From UBA8752 sp049610565 (GTDB lineage: Bacteria > Bacteroidota > Bacteroidia > Flavobacteriales_D > Sanyastnellaceae), in the NCBI GenBank assembly GCA_049610565.1, contig JBMYZR010000008.1:1-60192 (forward strand): a stretch of 60,192 nucleotides of DNA. The letters run 5' to 3'. Positions 44,172-52,479 of this stretch are shown here, piece by piece. Made by a program: the position numbers and the translations under genes. The first letter of the stretch is position 1. The number at the start of each line of letters is the position of its first letter. Below the pieces are notes generated by a model, which was given only the letters and a program-made list of their open reading frames with translations, ran no database searches and was not told where the DNA came from.

Positions 44172-45729
44172 CCACGTCCACCACGAGCTTCTTGTCGCGG
44201 TTGGCGACCTCCCAGGAGGTCAAGAACACCAACTGCCCAATCTCGGCCATCTTCGGATACAGGATCTTGTCCGGCGTGTCGCCCACACCGTGGTAATCCT
44301 CATGGACCCCGCTGAAGTAGAAGATCACGGGGATGTCGTGCTTGGCGAAGTTGTAGTGGTCGCTGCGGTAGTAGAAACGGTTCGGGTCGTCCGGCGCGTT
44401 GAAGGTGTAGTCCAGTGCAATGCCGATGTGTTCCGAATTCACGGCTTCACTGATGTCGTGGAGCTCCGTGGACAGCTTGTCGCTTCCAATCAGGTAGATG
44501 TACCGGTCATCGTCGGGGTGGGCCTCGTCCACACGTCCGACCATGTCCATGTTGAGGTCGCAGACGTGTTGCTCGAGGGGCCATGCGGGGTGATCGCTGT
44601 ACCACTCGGATCCGAGAAGGCCTTTTTCTTCGCCAACGAAGGCGATGAACAACACGGTCCGACGGGGACCCTCGCCAGCCTGGGTGGCCTGCATCCACGC
44701 TTCAGCATTCTCCAGGAGACTCACCGTTCCGCTGCCGTCGTCGTCTGCACCGTTGAACACATCTCCGGTCTTGTCGACCCCTACATGGTCATAGTGGCTG
44801 GTCAACACCACGATTTCATCCGCCAAGGTGCTGTCCGACCCGGGAATCATGCCCCAGACGTTGTGAGCGATGACGCGGTCGTTCATTCGGGCCAATGCGA
44901 GTTTGCACGTGTCCCACTCCGTGTTGTCCAGTTTCCGCTTGGGCCACTTCTTTCGGGCCACATCGAGTGACTTCCAACCGGTCATGGACAATAGGGCTTC
45001 CGGTGCCATCAGCAAGGTCGGCACGTCCGTTCCCTCTCCCTCGCGGTCCACATCCAACCGCATGCGATCCCGGGTCAGCCAGGGCATGAAACGCGACTTC
45101 AGGGTGGCGTATTCCTCCGTGACCACGATGACCGCCGAGGCGCCCAAGCTGTCGGCAACCTCCCGTTTGGCATTGCGCATGGAACTCCAAACGCTGGGCT
45201 CCTTCGTTCCGGTCAGCGTGTAGCCTTTCTTCTCGTTTCCCGGCTCCCCATCGAGCATGATGACCACCTTGCCCTGGACGTCCACTCCGGCGTAATCGTC
45301 CCATCCTTCGTCCTGGATGCCATACCCTACGAAGACTGCAGGTCCTTCCACGTCGGACACCTCGATGCCGGGGTAGGGGATCCAGTCCTTCTTGTACACG
45401 TACTGACCGTCTCCAATGCTGAACAGGCCGCCCTTGAACTGACTCACGGTCAAGGGGACTTCCTGCATGTAGGAACCGTTGACCGGCTTCAGGCCCACAC
45501 TCTCGAAATGCGCTGCGATGTACGCCGCAGCCTTGCGCTGCCCCGGCTTGCCGGTTTCCCGCCCCTCCATGCTGTCAGCAGCCAGGATGTGCAGGTGGTT
45601 GGACAGGTCTTCCGGGGTGATGCTCTTTGACCAGGGCACGCCCTGTTCCGTGTGCAGGAGAGTTTGTGCAGACAAGTTGGGAGCGGCCACGGCGGCAGCC
45701 AGCAGGAGGAGGAGGAAATGACGGGTCAT
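44146..45729 (-). CDS. M28-family metallopeptidase (exported)
   Basis: The 527-residue protein has a signal peptide (MTRHFLLLLLAAAVAAPNLSAQ). A PA-type inserted domain (about 120-230) with VGYGIQDEGWDDYAGVDVQGK follows, then an M28 core with the zinc-site residues: SHYDHVG (first His/Asp), GADDDGSGT (bridging Asp), FVGEEKGLLGS (catalytic Glu pair), MDMVGR and a C-terminal SDHYNFAKHDIPVIFY His. M28 enzymes are di-zinc aminopeptidases. It follows rpiB with a four-base ATGA overlap and so is probably co-transcribed with it. It is the only gene pair here transcribed leftward away from the candidate oriC. Confidence 0.9.
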   Translation of the reverse strand: MTRHFLLLLLAAAVAAPNLSAQTLLHTEQGVPWSKSITPEDLSNHLHILAADSMEGRETGKPGQRKAAAYIAAHFESVGLKPVNGSYMQEVPLTVSQFKGGLFSIGDGQYVYKKDWIPYPGIEVSDVEGPAVFVGYGIQDEGWDDYAGVDVQGKVVIMLDGEPGNEKKGYTLTGTKEPSVWSSMRNAKREVADSLGASAVIVVTEEYATLKSRFMPWLTRDRMRLDVDREGEGTDVPTLLMAPEALLSMTGWKSLDVARKKWPKRKLDNTEWDTCKLALARMNDRVIAHNVWGMIPGSDSTLADEIVVLTSHYDHVGVDKTGDVFNGADDDGSGTVSLLENAEAWMQATQAGEGPRRTVLFIAFVGEEKGLLGSEWYSDHPAWPLEQHVCDLNMDMVGRVDEAHPDDDRYIYLIGSDKLSTELHDISEAVNSEHIGIALDYTFNAPDDPNRFYYRSDHYNFAKHDIPVIFYFSGVHEDYHGVGDTPDKILYPKMAEIGQLVFLTSWEVANRDKKLVVDVVNDFPSNR

Positions 45730-46154
45730 GAGCAGGCGATTTTGTCAACGCGACGGGCGTGCCGGCCGCCTTCAAACTCGGTATCGATGAAGGTGGCGAC
45801 ACAATCCAGGGCGTCAGGGATGGCGATGAATCGAGCGGGCAGGCAGAGCACATTGGCATTGTTGTGCTCCCGTGCAAGGCGCGCGATGTCGGGTCGCCAT
45901 GCAATGGCCGCCCTGACCTCGGGATGCTTGTTGGCCGTCATGGCCACCCCATTGGCGCTGCCACAGATGAGGATCCCCAACGTGTCATCCGACACGACGC
46001 CGGTGGCCAAGGGATGGGCGTGATCCGGGTAGTCCACACTGGACGATTCAGGCGTCCCGTGGTCCACGATGTCGATGTTGCGTTCCTTCAACCAGGCGAT
46101 CACGGCAACCCTCAAGTCGCCAGCAGCGTGGTCATTGGCCAGATGAATCCTCAT
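45726..46154 (-). CDS. rpiB: Ribose-5-phosphate isomerase B
   Basis: The 142-residue protein matches the RpiB/LacA/LacB family: MRIHLANDHAAGDLRVAVI, DYPDHAHPLATGV, and LICGSANGVAMTANKHPEVRAA, where the Cys is the catalytic base and ANKHPxVRAA binds phosphate. It interconverts ribose-5-phosphate and ribulose-5-phosphate in the pentose phosphate pathway. The start at 46154 was chosen over an upstream ATG because the family N-terminus begins MRI-x-L-ANDHAA. It is the gene bordering the candidate oriC on the left and reads away from it. Confidence 0.93.
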   Translation of the reverse strand: MRIHLANDHAAGDLRVAVIAWLKERNIDIVDHGTPESSSVDYPDHAHPLATGVVSDDTLGILICGSANGVAMTANKHPEVRAAIAWRPDIARLAREHNNANVLCLPARFIAIPDALDCVATFIDTEFEGGRHARRVDKIACS

Positions 46155-46603
46155 GAGGGCAAGTTCACCCTGCATCCGTTAAAACGCCACCCACAATCGA
46201 CTGTGAATTCGCACGAATTTCTGTGCGTAACCCAAGCGCAAAAAAATTTGGTGGTTTGGCCTCCTTGGCGGCTTGCAAAACGGATGCGGACGCGCACACA
46301 ATTTCCTGCCCGATTTCTCCGAATCATCCTCACAGGTTCCCGCCGGATGTCCACACCCCAATCCGTCACCATTTCCCCTTCGATGCCGTCATCCACATCC
46401 TGTGTTGAAACGTGGATATCTCCATCAATCTTCTGAATATCAATCGGCCATCATCGTGGACAATCCGTGGATGAAATCCAGAACCCTGTGGAGGGCCATT
46501 CGGTCCAAATCTGATCGCGCTTTGTTTTCCTCCGTTTCCACAGACCTATGACAACATCATCTTCTTTTTTAGAAAGAGAATAGATGATGATGCGGGGAAA
46601 ATC
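46155..46603. other. oriC: Candidate chromosomal replication origin (oriC)
   Basis: This is the only non-coding stretch of more than 300 bases in the window. Between 46347 and 46542 it holds DnaA-box-like 9-mers close to TTATCCACA: TCATCCACA (46389, one mismatch), ATGTCCACA (46347), GTTTCCACA (46534). On the other strand CGTGGATAT (46411), CGTGGACAA (46455), CGTGGATGA (46466) and TGTGGAGGG (46487) occur. An AT-rich segment with a hairpin (46541-46590) follows and could be the unwinding element. Genes diverge from it, three parS-like sites lie 5-7 kb to the left, and + strand composition changes here from C-rich to G-rich. The individual boxes are imperfect, so the call rests on the combination of these signs. 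Confidence 0.65.
46555..46589. repeat. AT-rich inverted repeat at the edge of the candidate oriC
   Basis: CATCATCT (46555-46562) and its complement AGATGATG (46582-46589) flank a 19-base AT-rich loop containing T6 and GAAAGAGAA. The inner TTCT/AGAA bases extend the symmetry. It lies at the right end of the DnaA-box-like cluster, in the most AT-rich stretch of the region. Confidence 0.4.
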
Positions 46604-46651
46604 ATGAATCGGGTCGTTCTGTCGTTGGGGTTGGTGTGGCAACTTGCATCC

Positions 46652-48169
46652 ATGTTCGCTTCCCGGATCCTGACCTTGCTCGCCGCCTTGTTCCTGGGCG
46701 GGATGATGGGACGGGCCCAGGACTCCACCCAGGTCCAATATCGCTATCCCAGTGGGGCGGTGAGCAGCGAAGGTTGGTTGGTGGATGGCATTCCAGAAGG
46801 GTATTGGCGGTCGTTTTATGCGGATGGAACGTGGAAGAGCGAGGGGAATCGGCTTCGGGGCGAACTGGAAGGCGAATGGGTCTTTTACGATGAAGCGGGT
46901 CGTGTGCAGACCACGTTGAACTACGTCGGTGGCCTGAAGAATGGTGAAGAGATCCGGTGGGATTCATCGGGTGTTCAACGGCGAATTCTGCCATGGACAT
47001 TGGATGCGTTGCAAGGCGAGGAGCGCGTGTTGGATGGGCGGGGAATGGTCGTGGAGACCATTCCGTGGGACAATGGAAAACGCGAAGGGGTGGCCTTGGG
47101 ATTTGCAACCGATGCGAACCAGGAGCGGGGCCGCATCATCCGCAGGATGGGGTATCGCAATGACCTGTTGCGGTGGGTGGAAGAGGTGAACCGCTACGAT
47201 GACCAGGGGAGGAAGACCGGCAAATGGTTGACGTTCTGGTCCAATGGCCGTATCCGGGAGGAGGGGCCGTGGGAACGGGGCTTGAAAGAAGGCGTATTCA
47301 AGCGGTTTTCCCGTCAAGGTGACTTGGAGGGGACCGAAACCTGGCACCGTGGTGAATTGGTGGAGGATGCACCGGAAGCGGTGGCCTTGGATTTGCGCAA
47401 GGCATTCCACCCCAATGGAGAAGTGTCGCGATCTGGACCATGGCGGGAGGATACGCCGATGGGCACGCACCGATTCTTTGACGAACAGGGACACCTTGTG
47501 GAAGTCAAAGTGTTTCGGGAAGGGGTGCTCGGAGCAACAGGCAGTCTGGATTCGCTTGGACGGAGAACCGGGGACTGGACGGAGTTCTGGCCCAATGGTG
47601 AGGTTCGGTCTGCTGGACCGTACAAGGAAGGCCTTCGGGAGGGCCAATGGACGTTTTATTCCCGGGATGGGCGGGTCGAGCAAGAGGGTGGCTATCGCGC
47701 TGGACAGTGGCATGGCCGCTGGGTGTGGTATCACCTGGATGGCAGCGTGCACCGCGACGAACAGTACCGGAAAGGCCGGGAGGATGGCGACTTTGTGGAA
47801 TGGTCCGAGACTGGAGATGTGCTGGCCCAGGGCGTGTATGAGCGGGGACGGAAGCAGGGCGATTGGGTGGAGCATGTCAACGACGATCGCAGGGAGGGAG
47901 CCTATGTGGATGGAGAACGGGATGGCCAATGGATCCATTTCGATGCGGAAGGCAACGTCGTCTTTGAAGGGGCGTATGTGGCCGGCATTCCCACCGGTGA
48001 GCATGTGGCGTATTGGCCGTCTGGAATTCGCGAGTGGATCGGATCCTACAAGGGTGGCCTTCGCGATGGCAATTGGCGATATTTCGACGGTGCGGGAAGC
48101 ATCCGCTTGATTCGCCAGTACGAAGCCGGAAGGATCGTCAAGGTGAACGGGGCCAAAACCGATCGATGA
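46652..48169 (+). CDS. Secreted MORN/YwqK-type repeat protein
   Basis: The 505-residue protein has a signal peptide (MFASRILTLLAALFLGGMMG, then RAQ). It is otherwise made almost entirely of MORN_2/YwqK-like repeats of about 22-25 residues with the pattern G-x-W-x-x-F-x-x-x-G-x-x-x-x-E-G-x-Y/W-x-x-G-x-x-x-G. Such repeats form elongated beta sheets. In Bacteroidota they are common in exported proteins of unknown function and are frequently annotated as toxin-antitoxin YwqK antitoxins without evidence. An in-frame ATG at 46604 would add 16 residues, but the signal peptide reads better from 46652, and a CAACTTGC element ends 4 nt before it. A histidine kinase gene begins 1 bp after the stop, so the two are co-transcribed. 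Confidence 0.82.
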   Translation: MFASRILTLLAALFLGGMMGRAQDSTQVQYRYPSGAVSSEGWLVDGIPEGYWRSFYADGTWKSEGNRLRGELEGEWVFYDEAGRVQTTLNYVGGLKNGEEIRWDSSGVQRRILPWTLDALQGEERVLDGRGMVVETIPWDNGKREGVALGFATDANQERGRIIRRMGYRNDLLRWVEEVNRYDDQGRKTGKWLTFWSNGRIREEGPWERGLKEGVFKRFSRQGDLEGTETWHRGELVEDAPEAVALDLRKAFHPNGEVSRSGPWREDTPMGTHRFFDEQGHLVEVKVFREGVLGATGSLDSLGRRTGDWTEFWPNGEVRSAGPYKEGLREGQWTFYSRDGRVEQEGGYRAGQWHGRWVWYHLDGSVHRDEQYRKGREDGDFVEWSETGDVLAQGVYERGRKQGDWVEHVNDDRREGAYVDGERDGQWIHFDAEGNVVFEGAYVAGIPTGEHVAYWPSGIREWIGSYKGGLRDGNWRYFDGAGSIRLIRQYEAGRIVKVNGAKTDR

Positions 48170-48170
48170 C

Positions 48171-50408
48171 ATGAGCCAAGACAACGAAGAGCTGTTGCAA
48201 TGGCCGGAGGACTGGATGGACAGCCTTCCCTCGGCCATCATCCTGGTTCGGGATGGACAGGCTGTTCGGGCCAACCGGCATGCTGCCTTCCTGTTTGGCT
48301 GGAAGCAGGGCCTGCCGGAACAGGTCGATTGGATCAACGGAGGTTGGCTGACCTGGAGGGAAGAGGACCTGACCTACTTGGATGTCCGCTGGACCTGTGT
48401 GCCTGTGGTGGATCGCCAGGTGTTGAGGCTGGAACTGATGGCCAGCCGGGCCGCGGGTGAGCCATTTCATGTCGAGCTCCGGTTGTCTCCGGGTCCGGGG
48501 GTCACGGACATCGTCCAGATTGTGGACATCAGCGAAGCCCGGTTTCGGCAGCAGGCCCTTCAGGACCGGGAGGCCCATTACCGCAGATTGAACGACATCG
48601 CGCAGGAGGCCATCGTCCAGATCAAGGACGGCGTGGTGCTCGACGTCAATTCACGGTTCCTCGCGATGCTGGGGGTGGAGCACCCGGAGGAAGTGATCGG
48701 TGACCCGGTGGGCCAGTTGGGTCTGCGGCGCATCGGCAACCTTGAACCTATTGAGGGGAGTGGTGTCTTCGATCGCGGCGATTGGATGCTGCAGAACCGC
48801 AATGGGGAAATGCTCAACCTGGACATCGGCAAGGGTCGGTTGGAGGACGGGTCTGAGGTCTGGATGATGTACGACATCTCCGATCGGAAGCGCATCGAGT
48901 ACGACTTGATCCAGGAGCGGGAGCGTTTCCGTCTGCTGGTTCAGAGTTCGCCCAATGGAATTCTCATCCTGGTCGACGATTTGATTCGCTATGCCAACCC
49001 TGTGGCGGAATCGCTGTTCAAGGGCGATGCCGATGTCCTCGAGGGCGTGCGGTTTGAGACGATGTTCCCTGAGGAACACCGGAAACGGGCCTTGTTCAGT
49101 TCATCCGAGGCGAGACAGGGTCGCGATGTGGAGGAATGGGAGGTGGAGCTTCCAGGCAATGGAAAGCGCATCACCTTCAAATGGAGGTTGACCATTTTTG
49201 ATGGCCAGCCGGCCGTGCAGGTGAACCTGTCGGATGTGACGGACCGCCACTCGCTCATGCAGGAGCGGATTCGTGCGGAATTGGCGGAAGAGGCCAACCA
49301 GCAACTCACCCAGCAGATCGAGCAGCGGATTGCGGCCGAAGCGGCATTGAAGAGCGCCACCGCTCGGATGCGCAGCATCGTGGAATCCGGTGAGGACTTC
49401 ATCATTTGGACGGCCACCAGTGGGCATCAGGTGACCAGTGCCAATCGGAATTTCGTGATGTGGTTGGGAGGCGACGCTTCTGACGACGTTGCCCATGACA
49501 CGTGGAGTGCGGGATTGGGCCAGTTGGTTGCGCAGAGCCAGGAATGGAACGGATTTGATCTCGAGGACCGGTTCGACAGGGCGTTGAAGGGCAGGCCCCA
49601 ACGCTTTGAATGGGCGATCGGCCCCGAACAGGAAGGGGGAGAGCGGCGTTGGCTCCAGCTGTTTCTGAATCCGATTGAACTCGTGGAGGGCACGCCGGAG
49701 ATCAGTGCGATTGCCTATGACATCACCGAACGCAAGCGGATTGACAAGGCCATTCGCGGTGCGCTGAAGGAAAAGGAAATCCTCCTTCAGGAGGTCCACC
49801 ACAGGGTCAAGAACAACCTGCAGATCATCAATTCGATCCTGAACCTGCAGAAATCGTTCGTGAACGACGATAAGGCGATCGAGGGTCTCGAGGAAATCCA
49901 GAACCGGGTGTCGACCATGAGCATCATCCACGAGACGCTGTACCAGAACACGGACGTGTCGAGCATCGGGTTCCCCTCGTACATGGAGCGCATTGCAGGC
50001 AACATCATCCAGGGGTATCAATCGAGAACGCGGGTGGAGCTGGTCACGGACCTCGAAGACATCCAAGCACCATTGGATCAAGCGATTCCATGTGGTTTGA
50101 TTCTCAACGAATGGGTATCGAATGCCATGAAATACGCATTCGAAGGCCGGGAAAACGGGACAATCACCGTGGGTCTCCGGGCGGTGGAAGTGGAAGGACA
50201 GGCTGAGGAGGAGGAGATCCAAATCGAGGTTCGGGACGATGGAGTTGGACTACCGGAAGGGTTCGATTGGAGCGGAAAGGACTCCCTCGGATTGTACCTC
50301 GTTCAGGCGCTCAGCGAGCAGTTGGACGCCGAACTCTTGGCGGAAAGTGACGGGGGTACGCGGTTTTTGGTTAGATTTCGGCGGCCAAAAAACCTGTTTG
50401 ACGGATGA
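48171..50408 (+). CDS. Multi-PAS sensor histidine kinase of the HisKA_2 / HWE type
   Basis: The 745-residue protein has no clear transmembrane segment, so it is probably cytoplasmic. About four PAS domains are visible: 15-125, 130-245 (ending DISDRKRIEYDL), 250-360 (LLVQSSPNGILILVDDLI) and 400-520 (ending YDITERKRIDKAI). Next comes a HisKA_2 domain with EVHHRVKNNLQIINSIL; the phosphorylated His is H543 or H544. The HATPase domain follows, with an N-box near LNEWVSNAMKYAF and a DDGVGLP G1 box. This family usually works with receiver-containing regulators; the LytTR gene 60 bp downstream is the obvious partner. It starts 1 bp after the MORN-repeat gene. Confidence 0.9.
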   Translation: MSQDNEELLQWPEDWMDSLPSAIILVRDGQAVRANRHAAFLFGWKQGLPEQVDWINGGWLTWREEDLTYLDVRWTCVPVVDRQVLRLELMASRAAGEPFHVELRLSPGPGVTDIVQIVDISEARFRQQALQDREAHYRRLNDIAQEAIVQIKDGVVLDVNSRFLAMLGVEHPEEVIGDPVGQLGLRRIGNLEPIEGSGVFDRGDWMLQNRNGEMLNLDIGKGRLEDGSEVWMMYDISDRKRIEYDLIQERERFRLLVQSSPNGILILVDDLIRYANPVAESLFKGDADVLEGVRFETMFPEEHRKRALFSSSEARQGRDVEEWEVELPGNGKRITFKWRLTIFDGQPAVQVNLSDVTDRHSLMQERIRAELAEEANQQLTQQIEQRIAAEAALKSATARMRSIVESGEDFIIWTATSGHQVTSANRNFVMWLGGDASDDVAHDTWSAGLGQLVAQSQEWNGFDLEDRFDRALKGRPQRFEWAIGPEQEGGERRWLQLFLNPIELVEGTPEISAIAYDITERKRIDKAIRGALKEKEILLQEVHHRVKNNLQIINSILNLQKSFVNDDKAIEGLEEIQNRVSTMSIIHETLYQNTDVSSIGFPSYMERIAGNIIQGYQSRTRVELVTDLEDIQAPLDQAIPCGLILNEWVSNAMKYAFEGRENGTITVGLRAVEVEGQAEEEEIQIEVRDDGVGLPEGFDWSGKDSLGLYLVQALSEQLDAELLAESDGGTRFLVRFRRPKNLFDG

Positions 50409-50467
50409 AGCAAGCGCTTCCATCGAACGATTCGACAGGTTGGCCCCGAACCTGAACCAACGCACGC

Positions 50468-51217
50468 ATGTCGATCAACATCTTGGTCACGGAGGACGAG
50501 AGCATCGTCCGGAAGGACATTGAACAGACCCTCGAGAAAATTGGATACAACGTGGTCGCCTCGGCGGACAACGGGGAGGACGCCATCGATTTGGCCGTCC
50601 GTTTCCGTCCCGACGTGGTGCTCATGGACATCATGCTCAAGGGAGACATGAACGGCATTGCGGCCGCAGAGGAAATCAAGCGGACGTTGGATGTGCCCAT
50701 CATCTTCCTGACGGCGTATGCAGACCGCAGCACCTTGGGAGAAGCCAAGTTGGCCGAGCCACACGGATACATCCTCAAGCCGTTCAAGGACGTCGATTTG
50801 CAGACGAGCATCGAGATGGCCCTTCACAAGTTTGCCAAGGAGCAGGAGGCCCGTCTGGAGAATGAGTTCCTGCGCAACATGGCGGAGCACAAGGAGACGG
50901 CGGAGTACCTCTTCGTGAAGAACCGCAGCCGCCTGATGAAGATCGACTACGACGAGTTGCTCTTCATCGAGGCCCTGAAGGACTATGTGGTGGTCCACAC
51001 GCCCGAGCAGAGTTTCACCATCCACAGCACCATGAAGGATGTGGAGAACAAGCTCAATGAGCGCCGCTTCATGCGGGTGCACCGGAGCTACATCGTCAAC
51101 CTCGACGCCATCCACAGCATCAAGTACTCGATGATCCAGGTCAAGGGAATGGAGAAGGAGATTCCGATCGGAGGCAGCTACAAGGACATCTTGGCCAGTC
51201 GGATCAACCTGCTGTGA
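50468..51217 (+). CDS. LytTR-family response regulator, probable partner of the upstream kinase
   Basis: The 249-residue protein has a receiver domain (1-125) with E9/D10, phospho-acceptor D54 (VVLMDIMLKG), T82 and K104 (YILKPF). A short coiled linker (about 127-150) connects it to a C-terminal LytTR DNA-binding domain (about 155-245: IDYDELLFIEALKDYVVVHT, RFMRVHRSYIVNLDAIHSI). It follows the HisKA_2 kinase by 60 bp on the same strand; the pair forms a two-component system together with, or downstream of, the MORN-repeat protein. A strong hairpin terminator ends the unit 33 bp after the stop. Confidence 0.92.
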   Translation: MSINILVTEDESIVRKDIEQTLEKIGYNVVASADNGEDAIDLAVRFRPDVVLMDIMLKGDMNGIAAAEEIKRTLDVPIIFLTAYADRSTLGEAKLAEPHGYILKPFKDVDLQTSIEMALHKFAKEQEARLENEFLRNMAEHKETAEYLFVKNRSRLMKIDYDELLFIEALKDYVVVHTPEQSFTIHSTMKDVENKLNERRFMRVHRSYIVNLDAIHSIKYSMIQVKGMEKEIPIGGSYKDILASRINLL

Positions 51218-51250
51218 ATCAGAAGGAAAACGACAACACCGACAAAAAGA

Positions 51251-51280
51251 AAACCCCGGGCCGAGACCCGGGGTTTTTTT
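51251..51280. terminator. Bidirectional intrinsic terminator between the LytTR gene and tRNA-Asn
   Basis: AAACCCCGGG and CCCGGGGTTT form a 10-bp stem around the six-base loop CCGAGA, followed on the + strand by T7 (51274-51280). On the minus strand the stem is followed by TTTTCTTTTT, so it can also end the tRNA transcript coming from the other side. Confidence 0.9.
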
Positions 51281-51281
51281 G

Positions 51282-51358
51282 TGGCTCCCCCACCTGGACT
51301 TGAACCAGGGACCTACTGATTAACAGTCAGTCGCTCTAACCAGCTGAGCTATAGGGGA
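51282..51358 (-). tRNA. tRNA-Asn (anticodon GTT), CCA encoded
   Basis: On the minus strand the 77-nt gene folds into a full cloverleaf. The acceptor arm is TCCCCTA/TGGGGGA with discriminator G and an encoded CCA (51284-51282). The D arm is AGCTCAGCTGGTTAGAGC, the anticodon loop is CTGTTAA with anticodon GTT, and the T arm is CCTGGTTCAAGTCCAGG. It is a single tRNA, ending 1 bp before the shared terminator. Confidence 0.95.
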
Positions 51359-51458
51359 ATGCTCAACCCTCCTTTCGAAGGGAGCGCAAAGATAGCGCCT
51401 GTCGGCATAAGTGCAATGCCGTTCACGCATTGAAAACGGGCGGGGTCCCCGCGAGCCG

Positions 51459-51466
51459 TACCTTTG
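51459..51466 (+). promoter_or_regulatory. -7 box upstream of the PfkB-family kinase gene
   Basis: TACCTTTG is a perfect TAnnTTTG match ending 20 nt before the ATG at 51487. It is the T variant of the TACCTTCG octamer seen before other genes. Confidence 0.5.
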
Positions 51467-51486
51467 CGCCGTTCAATTTGAATCCC

Positions 51487-52449
51487 ATGAGTTGGAATCC
51501 CTCCTCCATCGTGGCCGTCGGAACGGTCGCATTTGACTCCATCAAGACCCCCTTCGGCGAGCGCGAGCGAATCGTGGGTGGGGCCGGCACATACATCGGG
51601 TGGTCTGCGACACGCCTCGGCGTGGACACCGGTTTGGTGAGTGTGATCGGCGAAGACTTCGCGCAGGCGGAGTTGGACGCCATGAAGTCGGCGGGCATGC
51701 ACCTCGACGGCATTGATTGTCCGGAAGGCGGGAAGAGTTTCTTCTGGGCGGGGTCGTACCACGACGACATGAACGGCCGGGACACCCTGGCCACGGAGCT
51801 CAATGTGCTGGCGGACTTCAAGCCGGTCATTCCGGAGGCGTGGCGCAAGGCGAAATGGCTCATGCTCGGCAACATCGATCCGACCCTGCAGATGTCCGTC
51901 CTCGACCAGATGGAGGCCCGTCCGGAGCTCGTGGTGTTGGACACCATGAACTTCTGGATGGACATTGCGATGGAGCCGTTGAAGGCGGTCATTGCGCGGG
52001 TGGATGTCCTGACCATCAACGATGAGGAGGCCCGCCAGCTCAGTGGGGAATACAGCTTGGTGAAGGCGGCCCGGGCCATCCTGGCCATGGGTCCCCGTTA
52101 TCTCATCATCAAGAAGGGCGAGCATGGCGCTTTGTTGTTCCACGAGAAAGACGGTGAGCTTGTCACGTTCTTCTGCCCAGCGCTTCCCCTGGAGGAGGTG
52201 GTGGACCCGACCGGCGCGGGTGACACTTTTGCCGGAGGATTCATCGGCCACGTGGCCCGCTGCGGCTCCACCGATTTCGAGACCTTGAAGGAGGCGATCG
52301 TGGTGGGCAGCGCGTTGGCGAGCTTCACGTGCGAGTCCTTCGGAACGGAGGGCATCCGGGCCGTGAGCGAGGAGATGATGGAGGGCCGGATGCAGGCGTT
52401 CCGGAACATGATGTCCTGGCAGACATCCGTGGTGGGCGCAGCCGTTTGA
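51487..52449 (+). CDS. PfkB-family carbohydrate/nucleoside kinase
   Basis: The 320-residue protein is a ribokinase-like sugar or nucleoside kinase. N-terminal IVAVGTVAFDSIKTPFGERE and GGAGTYIGWSATRLG correspond to the PfkB lid and substrate region. The ATP-binding and catalytic motif DPTGAGDTFAGGF, with the anion hole and base Asp, lies near residue 245. The LTINDEEARQLSGE region fits the family. Substrate (ribose, adenosine, fructose or other) cannot be fixed from sequence alone. It stands by itself between the tRNA gene and the convergent M23 peptidase gene. Confidence 0.88.
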   Translation: MSWNPSSIVAVGTVAFDSIKTPFGERERIVGGAGTYIGWSATRLGVDTGLVSVIGEDFAQAELDAMKSAGMHLDGIDCPEGGKSFFWAGSYHDDMNGRDTLATELNVLADFKPVIPEAWRKAKWLMLGNIDPTLQMSVLDQMEARPELVVLDTMNFWMDIAMEPLKAVIARVDVLTINDEEARQLSGEYSLVKAARAILAMGPRYLIIKKGEHGALLFHEKDGELVTFFCPALPLEEVVDPTGAGDTFAGGFIGHVARCGSTDFETLKEAIVVGSALASFTCESFGTEGIRAVSEEMMEGRMQAFRNMMSWQTSVVGAAV

Positions 52450-52479
52450 TTCTGCGTTTTCCTTGACCTGGTTCGGGCG

